A DNA stretch of 64,000 nucleotides from Bacillus vallismortis (GTDB lineage: Bacteria; Bacillota; Bacilli; Bacillales; Bacillaceae). The stretch lies in the NCBI RefSeq assembly GCF_004116955.1, contig NZ_CP026362.1:4066001-4130000 (forward strand). The letters run 5' to 3'. The position numbers and the translations under genes are program-made. Of the stretch, positions 24,727 through 32,480 are shown one piece after another (the stretch's first letter is position 1; every line of letters begins with the position of its first letter). The notes below the pieces were generated by a model that worked only from the letters and a program-made list of their open reading frames with translations, did no database searches and was not told the DNA's origin.

Positions 24727-25713
24727 TCAGTTATTTAGGGCATTTTTTAGTTCAGTTTTAACTTCTTCAAGTTTTTCGTCATCAAGTCGCAAATAATACA
24801 GTTTTTTACCTTCACGTGAGCTATATTGGTACATGTCTGATCCAGTAAGCTGCTCAGAATCAACTGATTTTAAAGATGTTATAAAAGGAAATAAACCGAT
24901 GGCATCATTTAACGATAAATTCATTTTTAAATTTTTCCCTAAACTATCAACAATATCATCATAAGCTGGAATAGAGCTTAAGGACTTTGATTTTGTCATA
25001 ATGGCATTTAAGACTTCCATTTGTCTTTGACCACGTTGAAAGTCTGTATCAGCTTTTCTCGTTCTAACATATGCAAGTGCCTCTTCACCATCAAGAGTTT
25101 GAACACCAGTTTTTAAGATAACTTTTCCTTTGGTATCTTTTTTGATTTGCTTCGCAACTTTTTCACTTTTCACGTCTACACTCACACCATTTAACTCATC
25201 AACAACATCTTTAAAGGCATCAAAGTTACTTTCTACTACATAATCTACTGGAATATCCAACAGATCTTCAACTGTTTTGGCCGTGAGTTTTACGCCGCCG
25301 TATGCATGGGCATGAGTAAATTTATCATAGCCATAGCCTGGAATATTTACATAGGAGTCCCGAGGGATGCTCAACATTGTAGCTGTTTTGTTTTTTCGGT
25401 TAAACGTAACCAATACATTAGCGTCACTCCGGGCATCATCAACTGTCTCACCCTTTTCATCTCTGGCATCAATACCGAGAAGCAGTACAGTAAAAGAATC
25501 TTTTTTTGGATCAAATTCTTTAATACGTTTAACGGACTGACCATTTTCATTCAAATCGATATGAGCTTGTTTTGACGCATTGCTCAGCTTGACATAAGCA
25601 TAGGCGCCGACAGATCCTGCCGCAATGACTAGAAAAGCCATCAAACCGGCAACGATTTTCACCCATTTTCTAAGTCTTCTCTTTTTCTTTCTGCGGTGTG
25701 TTCGTTCTTCCAT
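24727..25713 (-). CDS. tagT: LytR-CpsA-Psr family wall polymer ligase YwtF (TagT)
   Basis: A 328-residue membrane-anchored LCP enzyme that transfers teichoic acid or other wall polymers from undecaprenyl carrier to peptidoglycan. Basic cytoplasmic N-terminus (MEERTHRRKKKRR), one membrane segment (about residues 22-44), LCP domain from about 75 (SFTVLLLGIDARD) with conserved Arg/Asp positions (SDANVL, SIPRDSYV, YVRTRKADTDFQRGQRQ). The start at 25713 is chosen by family length. It is more A+T-rich and less like the 168 protein, especially in the C-terminal part, than neighbouring genes. Confidence 0.93.
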   Translation of the reverse strand: MEERTHRRKKKRRLRKWVKIVAGLMAFLVIAAGSVGAYAYVKLSNASKQAHIDLNENGQSVKRIKEFDPKKDSFTVLLLGIDARDEKGETVDDARSDANVLVTFNRKNKTATMLSIPRDSYVNIPGYGYDKFTHAHAYGGVKLTAKTVEDLLDIPVDYVVESNFDAFKDVVDELNGVSVDVKSEKVAKQIKKDTKGKVILKTGVQTLDGEEALAYVRTRKADTDFQRGQRQMEVLNAIMTKSKSLSSIPAYDDIVDSLGKNLKMNLSLNDAIGLFPFITSLKSVDSEQLTGSDMYQYSSREGKKLYYLRLDDEKLEEVKTELKNALNN

Positions 25714-26042
25714 ATCAATAACCTCTCGTTTCTTTAATATTTGAAGAGTACCATTTATTTTGCCATGGGGCAACTCCTTGAAAGACATTTTTCGATAAAT
25801 ATTCCTATATTTATATGATCCTATTCTTGAGAATAAATATTTTTAATGCACTGAATCACCTTATATTGGACGCTGTAGCAAATAAAATGTTTCGATGACG
25901 AAGAAAAAAATGTGAGAGAATGATTGGAAATGTTGTAGTCTGCGAGAGCGAAAAGGTTTAATGGCCAGAAAAAGAGGCTAAAAGATTTCTAATAAACTTC
26001 GCAACGATGTCATTAAGCTGATGGAGAAAGGGAGTCATTGTT
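25714..26042. other. Divergent ywtF-ywtG intergenic region
   Basis: About 330 bases without a gene. On the plus strand GTTTAA (25956-25961), a 14-base spacer and GGCTAA (25976-25981) resemble a weak SigB promoter for ywtG. Nothing else stands out. Confidence 0.3.
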
Positions 26043-27416
26043 ATGAAAAAACAGTCGAATATATGGCTTTATTTTTTCGGCGCTCTTGGAGGCGCGCTAT
26101 ACGGGTATGATACCGGAGTCATTTCCGGCGCTATTTTATTTATGAAAAAGGATTTAGGATTAAATGCGTTTACAGAAGGGCTTGTTGTCAGCTCTTTATT
26201 GGTAGGGGCCATATTAGGTTCAGGCACGGCAGGCAAGCTGACTGACCGTTTCGGGAGAAAAAAAGCAATTATGGCGGCCGCGCTGCTGTTTTGTATAGGC
26301 GGTCTGGGTGTGGCACTCGCCCCAAATACGGGAGTTATGGTGCTGTTTCGCATGATATTAGGACTTGCAGTCGGAACTTCGACGACGATCGTGCCGCTCT
26401 ATTTATCTGAACTGGCGCCGAAGCATAAGCGCGGGGCGCTGTCATCGCTGAATCAGCTGATGATCACGGTCGGTATCCTTCTTTCCTACATTGTCAATTA
26501 CATATTTGCCGACGCCGAAGCGTGGCGCTGGATGCTTGGATTGGCTGTTGTGCCGTCGCTGCTGCTTCTCATTGGCATTTTGTTCATGCCGGAGAGCCCG
26601 CGCTGGCTGTTCACGAATGGCGAAGAAGGCAAAGCGAAAAAGGTTCTTGAAAAATTGCGTGGCACAAACGATATTGACGAGGAGATACATGATATTCAAG
26701 AGGCCGAAAAACAGGATGAAGGCGGCCTGAAGGAACTGTTCGATCCATGGGTGCGTCCCGCGCTGATTGCCGGCTTGGGACTGGCGTTTTTGCAGCAGTT
26801 TATCGGAACGAACACGATCATCTATTATGCGCCAAAGACCTTTACAAACGTCGGATTCGGAGACTCCGCTTCGATTTTAGGAACGGTCGGAATCGGCACA
26901 GTTAATGTTCTCATGACATTAGTAGCGATTAAAATCATCGACAAGATCGGAAGAAAGCCCCTATTGTTATTCGGGAATGCCGGCATGGTGATCAGCTTGA
27001 TCGTTCTCGCTCTGGTGAATCTCTTTTTCAATAACACTGCGGCTGCTTCATGGACGACAGTCATTTGCTTAGGTGTGTTTATCGTAGTCTTTGCGGTCAG
27101 CTGGGGACCGGTTGTCTGGGTGATGCTTCCTGAATTGTTCCCGCTCCATGTCAGAGGAATCGGAACAGGTGTATCAACCTTGGTGCTTCACTTTGGGACA
27201 TTGATTGTTTCACTAACCTATCCAATCTTAATGGAGGCAATCGGCATCAGTTATTTATTCCTGATTTATGCCGCGATTGGTATCATGGCGTTCTTGTTTG
27301 TCCGGTTTAAAGTGACAGAGACGAAGGGAAAAAGCCTTGAAGAAATTGAGCAGGATTTACGGGACAAAAACGGACAGGGAGGTTCGTCTGGAAAACAGCA
27401 GACGGCCCAAACATAA
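26043..27416 (+). CDS. ywtG: MFS sugar/proton symporter YwtG
   Basis: A 457-residue major facilitator superfamily transporter of the sugar porter family with 12 predicted membrane helices. Signatures: GYDTGVISGA in helix 1, DRFGRKKA in loop 2-3, PESPRWL before the central loop, QQFIGTNTIIYYAP in helix 7 (sugar-binding) and the terminal ETKGKSLEEIE. Related to B. subtilis CsbC/AraE-type uptake systems; the sugar is unknown. Ribosome site AAAGGGAG, terminator behind. Confidence 0.93.
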   Translation: MKKQSNIWLYFFGALGGALYGYDTGVISGAILFMKKDLGLNAFTEGLVVSSLLVGAILGSGTAGKLTDRFGRKKAIMAAALLFCIGGLGVALAPNTGVMVLFRMILGLAVGTSTTIVPLYLSELAPKHKRGALSSLNQLMITVGILLSYIVNYIFADAEAWRWMLGLAVVPSLLLLIGILFMPESPRWLFTNGEEGKAKKVLEKLRGTNDIDEEIHDIQEAEKQDEGGLKELFDPWVRPALIAGLGLAFLQQFIGTNTIIYYAPKTFTNVGFGDSASILGTVGIGTVNVLMTLVAIKIIDKIGRKPLLLFGNAGMVISLIVLALVNLFFNNTAAASWTTVICLGVFIVVFAVSWGPVVWVMLPELFPLHVRGIGTGVSTLVLHFGTLIVSLTYPILMEAIGISYLFLIYAAIGIMAFLFVRFKVTETKGKSLEEIEQDLRDKNGQGGSSGKQQTAQT

Positions 27417-27446
27417 AAAAGGGTGCGCGATCCTGCGCACCCTTTT
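27413..27446. terminator. Bidirectional terminator ywtG/gerBC
   Basis: AAAAGGGTGCGC/GCGCACCCTTTT, 12-pair perfect stem, between convergent genes. Confidence 0.93.
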
Positions 27447-27454
27447 GCTATGGC

Positions 27455-28579
27455 TCACTTTCCTACTGTGCCGAAGTTAATGATTTTGAAAGAAATATCG
27501 TACGTGAGATCTGCCTCAGAAAATACGTCATCCCAATGTCCTTTTACCTTATGCCAGTATTCTGGGTATTGAACCCGAATATGGTCGGAAAAAAAGACCG
27601 GATCGGTTTTATACTCATGCTGCAGTTTATTCATGACCTTCTTTACATCGCGCTCAAGTTTTTCCTCGAAAATATTTTCCAGCCTGTTCAAATAGCTCTT
27701 GCTAAAGGAGTTTTCATTCGGATTTTGGTCTTCTGTCAGGATGCCCTTTGTTTGGACAGAAATCTGAAAAACAGGCTTTCCGTTTTTAATGGCCGGCTTG
27801 ATTTTCGTTTTTGATTTTTTGATCTCAAACGTAATCGGATGTCCTTTATCTGTCGTTGGCATGACGCCGCCTTGAATCGTCCCCATGACCCATGTCAGCG
27901 CTTGTGTTTCATCTGCTGACAGAAATCCAACGAGTTTATTGCTGCCGCTTTTAATAATGCCCGCCCCATCATACTTTGCTTTTCCCTTTTGGTTTTTCAC
28001 GGCTTGAATGAGGAAGCTGTAGCCATTTTGGCAATATACGGAGGCTCTGCCGATGCGAAGCGGCATCATAATCTTACCGTTATATCCTCTGTGAGTTGTC
28101 AGATCAATCAGTTTTTCGGTGGGCATCGGCTGCTGCTGGTTGGGGCTTCCTTTTGTGAAGATATCAGCCGCTTTCCCTTTGGCTGCCATCAAATAGCTGC
28201 TTCGCCGCAGCTCGTCATCTCGAATAAAATGGTTAAGGACTTGATCTATGCTTTGATTCTTCATCAGTTTTTCTCCCAAAAGAATCACTTTTAAATGATC
28301 GCTATAAATAGGAGGGTCCTTGATAGATACATCACTGACTGCTTCCAGAATGGTTTTCCCGTTGGATGTCACATGAACAAATTCAGGTTTACCGGATGCT
28401 TGGCTGTCTTCACTTTGGGGCAGAAGGTTTTGGTACATTAATTTATACTGATCATCCTCTGTCTCATCAATTGCCAGTCCTCTGGCGAAGGATAGTTTCT
28501 CTATATTTTTGACATCCCAGCACCCGCAGAGCATCTGCAGCATGAGAAACATGACCGCAAGTTTTATTATGATCTTCAT
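27455..28579 (-). CDS. gerBC: Spore germinant receptor subunit GerBC (lipoprotein)
   Basis: A 374-residue C subunit of the GerB germinant receptor in the spore inner membrane. The lipobox LCGC places the anchored Cys at residue 20. The body is the Ger(x)C family (LAIDETEDDQYKLMYQNLLP... and SDHLKVILLGEKL). It overlaps the gerBB stop by ATGA. GerB acts with GerK and sugars/asparagine to trigger germination (established for B. subtilis). Confidence 0.95.
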   Translation of the reverse strand: MKIIIKLAVMFLMLQMLCGCWDVKNIEKLSFARGLAIDETEDDQYKLMYQNLLPQSEDSQASGKPEFVHVTSNGKTILEAVSDVSIKDPPIYSDHLKVILLGEKLMKNQSIDQVLNHFIRDDELRRSSYLMAAKGKAADIFTKGSPNQQQPMPTEKLIDLTTHRGYNGKIMMPLRIGRASVYCQNGYSFLIQAVKNQKGKAKYDGAGIIKSGSNKLVGFLSADETQALTWVMGTIQGGVMPTTDKGHPITFEIKKSKTKIKPAIKNGKPVFQISVQTKGILTEDQNPNENSFSKSYLNRLENIFEEKLERDVKKVMNKLQHEYKTDPVFFSDHIRVQYPEYWHKVKGHWDDVFSEADLTYDISFKIINFGTVGK

Positions 28580-29682
28580 CCAAGCCGCCCCCTCCCAAGT
28601 TTTTTCTGTACCCAGCTTACAAACCAGGTGAAGAATGGGATTAAAATTACAAATAAAAAAACATATCCGAGAAGTGTCCCGTAATAAAATACGTCATTCA
28701 GGTCCTTGGGATACATCGTAATGAAATATGTAGCAGCCAGCATTGCCGCCAAGAGCCATGGATTGTTTTTATTTTTCAGATGAAAGATTTCTGTTAAACC
28801 GATATGGGCCCCTTTGAAGGACCCGAGCATACAGGCAAACTGCTGTGCTGTCCAGGTCAGCTGCAGGAACAGGTCAAAACGTTCAATAAAAATGCCAGGA
28901 ACCTCTAGTGCGTGAATAAGAGAAATGGTCGGCCATGTCACTGTTTTTGCCTCAGCTACAGTCATACAGCCAATTACAATAAACAATGTAATGCTGTAGA
29001 ACACGGTGGAAGTCGCGATGCCTAAAGCGACAGCCTTTTTCGCTTGCTTCGGATCTCTCATAAACGGGACAAGATAAAAAATGATTTCAAATCCCGAGAA
29101 ATATAAAAGCGTTTTGGGAAATAAAGAGAAAAAACTTTGATATCCCCCTTCAAATACTGGCCGGATAAAATCAAGCTGGAACAAGCGAAAGCTGAACATT
29201 AGGAGCATCATAAAAATGATAAGGGTGATAGGAAAAATATAAGCGTATACCTTTGCAATAGGGTAAACGCCTCCGCCTACATGATAGATGGCAACTGCAA
29301 GAAATAGAAACACGACAACTGACATTGGCGTATTTTTCAATAGAAAGAATCCGACGACCTCTCCTAAAATCCGTGCTTGGTAGCAAACGATTCCAATGAA
29401 ATATAGACAGATAAGCAAATTCAATAAAGTCCCTACCCATTTACCGGCCACGGTTCGGTTGAGTCTAAATAGTGTTTTTCCGCTGTTTTTTTGAAGGGAA
29501 GGCAAAAAGAGCAGAGCGATGATAATAAATATTACGCCTTGGAGCAGGATCATAATCCATCCGCTAGGACTGTCGGTTTCAGCTGCTGATCGGGGAAGGG
29601 TTAAGACACCGGCGCCGATCAGCGTGCTGCTTACCATAATAAGCGTCTGCATAAATGTCAGTTTATGCTCTGATTTCTTCAT
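28576..29682 (-). CDS. gerBB: Spore germinant receptor subunit GerBB
   Basis: A 368-residue membrane protein of the spore germination permease family (amino acid transporter fold, about ten helices), thought to hold the germinant-binding pocket. The start at 29682 (MKKSEHKLTF) lies six bases after AAAGGTG; two earlier in-frame ATGs overlap that ribosome site. It follows gerBA by five bases and is coupled to gerBC. Confidence 0.94.
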   Translation of the reverse strand: MKKSEHKLTFMQTLIMVSSTLIGAGVLTLPRSAAETDSPSGWIMILLQGVIFIIIALLFLPSLQKNSGKTLFRLNRTVAGKWVGTLLNLLICLYFIGIVCYQARILGEVVGFFLLKNTPMSVVVFLFLAVAIYHVGGGVYPIAKVYAYIFPITLIIFMMLLMFSFRLFQLDFIRPVFEGGYQSFFSLFPKTLLYFSGFEIIFYLVPFMRDPKQAKKAVALGIATSTVFYSITLFIVIGCMTVAEAKTVTWPTISLIHALEVPGIFIERFDLFLQLTWTAQQFACMLGSFKGAHIGLTEIFHLKNKNNPWLLAAMLAATYFITMYPKDLNDVFYYGTLLGYVFLFVILIPFFTWFVSWVQKKLGRGRLG

Positions 29683-29687
29683 AGCCA

Positions 29688-31139
29688 TCACCTTTGTCTG
29701 ATGTTATCTTCTGGATCGTTTCGTGTCGGCCTTCTTTTTAAAAATAGAGTTGGAATGCGGATCACTGTGTCTTTCAAATCCTGTCCGGGCTGTGCCATAA
29801 TCGGAATAATGTAATCCTGGCCAAAACTTTTCAGGCGCATTAAATGGCCGATCACAAACAGATAAACCATAATCACTCCATACATGCCAAGCGCTGCCGC
29901 ACTGAGCATGGCCCCAATCCGAATAATCCGCAGCGGAAAGTTATAGGCGTATGAAGGAACGGTAAAGGATGCCAGTGCAGTGACAGAAACGACAATGACC
30001 ATCAACGCGCTGACGATTTGCGCCTGGACAGCGGCTTGTCCTATGACAACTCCGCCGATGAGGCCAATCGTCTGTCCGATCGGTTTTGGCAGTCTCAATC
30101 CGGCTTCTCTGATCAGCTCGATTGTAAAGATCATAAAAAAGGCTTCTAAGAAAGGCGGAAACGGCACATTAAGCCGGCTGCCTGCAATGGATATCGCCAT
30201 TCTTGTCGGCAAAAGCCCGGTGTGGAAAGAAACGAGAGAAATATACAGGCCGGGCAAATAAATGGTGATCAGGATGCTGGAATAACGAAGAAGACGTATA
30301 AGTGACATTGGAATCCAGCGCTGGCTGTAATCGTCCGGCGAATGAATAAATTCGTCTACCGTAGCCGGCATAACCAAAGCGAACGGCGTGCCATCTACCA
30401 ATATGGCTACTCGCCCTTCTAACAGAGAAGCAACTACACGATCAGGCCGTTCTGTGCTTAATATCGTGGGAAAGATAGAAAGTGGTTCATCCTCAATCAG
30501 CTGTTCAAGCGTGCCTGATTCTGGCACATCATCTATCTTGACCGATTCCAGCCTTTCAAACACCTCTTTTACAACGTAGTCAGGAGAAATATCATGAATA
30601 TAAGCGATAGCGATTTTCTTTTTCGTCCTTTTTCCGAGGATCATTTCCTTTATGACAAGGTTAGGATCGCTTGTTCGTTCACGCAAAAGCGCTGTGTTTG
30701 TCCGCAGCTTTTCAATAAATCCTATTTTCGCACCGCGTTCAACGATTTCGGATGAAGGTTCTTCAAGACTGCGTGTTTTTAATGTTTTCGTGTCAAAAGC
30801 TAATCCTCCGCAATAGCCGTCAGCCAGCAAAATGGCTTTCCCTGTAAAAACGAGCTGCTCTATTTCTTTCATTGTGCTGACAACAATGTGGTGAAAACCG
30901 AAAAAAAAGGCGGATAAATCTTCAATCGAGCTTTCTCGATGGGATAACGCTTCACGTTGTAGAGGAGAAATTACGTATTGCGCCAGCATTTTATTCTCTG
31001 TCAGACCGTCAATATACAGTAAACACGCCTTCTGTCTTCTGTCTCCGAAAGCAAATGTATAAAACATCATATCGTCGTTTTGCCCCAATGTTTTTTTGAG
31101 GGTCTCTAAATTGTTCTGGAGATCAGGATCGATTTGCAT
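29688..31139 (-). CDS. gerBA: Spore germinant receptor subunit GerBA
   Basis: A 483-residue A subunit of the GerB receptor: soluble N-terminal region (about residues 1-240) and four to five membrane segments in the C-terminal half (from about 285, YSSILITIYLPGLYISLVS), with the conserved PFPPFLEAFFMIFTIELIREAGLRLP motif region. The start at 31139 (MQIDPDLQNN) follows AAGGAGTGA; upstream in-frame codons to 31157 overlap the ribosome site. First gene of gerBABC. Confidence 0.95.
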   Translation of the reverse strand: MQIDPDLQNNLETLKKTLGQNDDMMFYTFAFGDRRQKACLLYIDGLTENKMLAQYVISPLQREALSHRESSIEDLSAFFFGFHHIVVSTMKEIEQLVFTGKAILLADGYCGGLAFDTKTLKTRSLEEPSSEIVERGAKIGFIEKLRTNTALLRERTSDPNLVIKEMILGKRTKKKIAIAYIHDISPDYVVKEVFERLESVKIDDVPESGTLEQLIEDEPLSIFPTILSTERPDRVVASLLEGRVAILVDGTPFALVMPATVDEFIHSPDDYSQRWIPMSLIRLLRYSSILITIYLPGLYISLVSFHTGLLPTRMAISIAGSRLNVPFPPFLEAFFMIFTIELIREAGLRLPKPIGQTIGLIGGVVIGQAAVQAQIVSALMVIVVSVTALASFTVPSYAYNFPLRIIRIGAMLSAAALGMYGVIMVYLFVIGHLMRLKSFGQDYIIPIMAQPGQDLKDTVIRIPTLFLKRRPTRNDPEDNIRQR

Positions 31140-31173
31140 ATGTTCACTCCTTATCAAAATTGACGGTTTTTAT

Positions 31174-31203
31174 TAATTTGTATCAAAAAAGGACAATTAT
31201 TCT
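31174..31203 (-). promoter_or_regulatory. Candidate SigG promoter of gerB
   Basis: On the minus strand AGAATA, 17-base spacer, CAAATTA, loosely matching the forespore SigG consensus; 35 bases before gerBA. SigG control of gerB is known; the match itself is weak. Confidence 0.35.
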
Positions 31204-31241
31204 TATTAAGGAAAAGCTTGAAACAAAGCTGCTTTTTGGCA

Positions 31242-31250
31242 TGATATAAT
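31242..31250 (+). promoter_or_regulatory. pmi promoter (extended -10)
   Basis: TGATATAAT, an extended -10 element. A cre-like sequence with one mismatch overlaps the start region (31253-31269, centre CG at 31261). The leader to pmi is about 145 bases and could encode a 26-residue peptide (31288-31368). Confidence 0.45.
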
Positions 31251-31401
31251 AAAAAGGAAGCGTTTTCTTTAATGGGGTTGCTAAAAGATGATGCTTTGTA
31301 CATATGTTGTCATAGGAAAACCGGCAACTTATACGGGCGTTTGCAAGGGGGGCGCACCGGGAAAATAATGACAAGTTATTTACAGGGGAGGGGTACGGAT
31401 C

Positions 31402-32352
31402 ATGACACAATCACCGATTTTTCTAACGCCTGTTTTTAAAGAGAAAATCTGGGGCGGCACCGCTTTACGAGATCAATTCGGATACGGCATTCCTTCCGAA
31501 ACAACGGGAGAATGCTGGGCCATTTCCGGCCATCCAAAAGGATCGAGCACTGTAGCGAATGGCCTGTATAAAGGAAAGACATTGATCGAGCTTTGGGAAG
31601 ACCACCGTGAACTATTCGGCGGCGTGGAGGGGGATCGATTTCCGCTTCTGACAAAACTTCTGGACGTGAAGGAAGATATGTCGATAAAAGTTCACCCTGA
31701 TGATTATTATGCCGGAGAAAATGAAGAGGGGGAACTTGGCAAGACAGAATGCTGGTACATCATCGACTGTAAAGAAAACGCGGAGATGATTTATGGGCAT
31801 ACGGCCCGCTCAAAAACAGAATTAGTCACAATGATCAACAGCGGTGACTGGGAAGGCCTGCTGCGAAGAATCAAAATGAAACCTGGTGATTTCTATTATG
31901 TGCCGAGCGGAACGCTACACGCATTGTGCAAGGGGGCGCTTGTGTTAGAAATACAGCAAAATTCAGATGCCACATACCGGGTGTACGACTATGACCGCCT
32001 TGATCACAATGGGAGTCCGAGAGAGATTCACTTTGCCAAAGCGATCAACGCGGCAACGGTTCCCCATGTGGACGGATATATAGACGAATCAACCGAGTCA
32101 AGAAAAGGAATAACCATTAAAACATTTGTCCAAGGGGAATATTTTTCGGTATATAAATGGGACATAGATGGCAAGGCTGAGCTCTCTCAGGATGAAGCCT
32201 TCCTGCTTTGCAGCGTAATAGAAGGCAGCGGTTCACTGACGTATGGAGATAAAACATGTCCGCTCAAAAAAGGCGATCACTTGATCCTGCCCGCTCAAAT
32301 GCCCGATTTTACGATTAAAGGAACTTGTACACTGATCGTGTCTCATATGTAA
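31402..32352 (+). CDS. pmi: Mannose-6-phosphate isomerase (class I cupin type)
   Basis: A 316-residue zinc enzyme interconverting mannose 6-phosphate and fructose 6-phosphate. The N-terminal FKEKIWGGTALRDQFGY, the zinc-binding KVHPDDYYAGENE (about residues 96-108, His and downstream Glu) and PSGTLHALCKGALVLEIQQ with another zinc His (about residues 168-186) are diagnostic. Ribosome site AGGGGAGGGG. A stem-loop of ATTAAGTTT type follows. Monocistronic. Confidence 0.94.
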   Translation: MTQSPIFLTPVFKEKIWGGTALRDQFGYGIPSETTGECWAISGHPKGSSTVANGLYKGKTLIELWEDHRELFGGVEGDRFPLLTKLLDVKEDMSIKVHPDDYYAGENEEGELGKTECWYIIDCKENAEMIYGHTARSKTELVTMINSGDWEGLLRRIKMKPGDFYYVPSGTLHALCKGALVLEIQQNSDATYRVYDYDRLDHNGSPREIHFAKAINAATVPHVDGYIDESTESRKGITIKTFVQGEYFSVYKWDIDGKAELSQDEAFLLCSVIEGSGSLTYGDKTCPLKKGDHLILPAQMPDFTIKGTCTLIVSHM

Positions 32353-32353
32353 A

Positions 32354-32386
32354 CTTAATCTCACTTCGAGATTAAGTTTTTTTATT
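32354..32386 (+). terminator. pmi terminator
   Basis: AACTTAATCTC/GAGATTAAGTT perfect stem followed by TTTT, directly after pmi. Confidence 0.88.
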
Positions 32387-32409
32387 AAAAAATGGAAGGG
32401 ATTCACCTA

Positions 32410-32435
32410 TAAATGAAGCATACGCGTGCCGATAA
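32410..32435 (+). promoter_or_regulatory. SigD promoter of lytD
   Basis: TAAA-N14-GCCGATAA, nearly perfect SigD promoter 46 bases before lytD; SigD control of lytD is established. Confidence 0.85.
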
Positions 32436-32480
32436 ATAAACTAGTTTTATATACTCATTGAATAAGAAAGAGGAGAAGGA

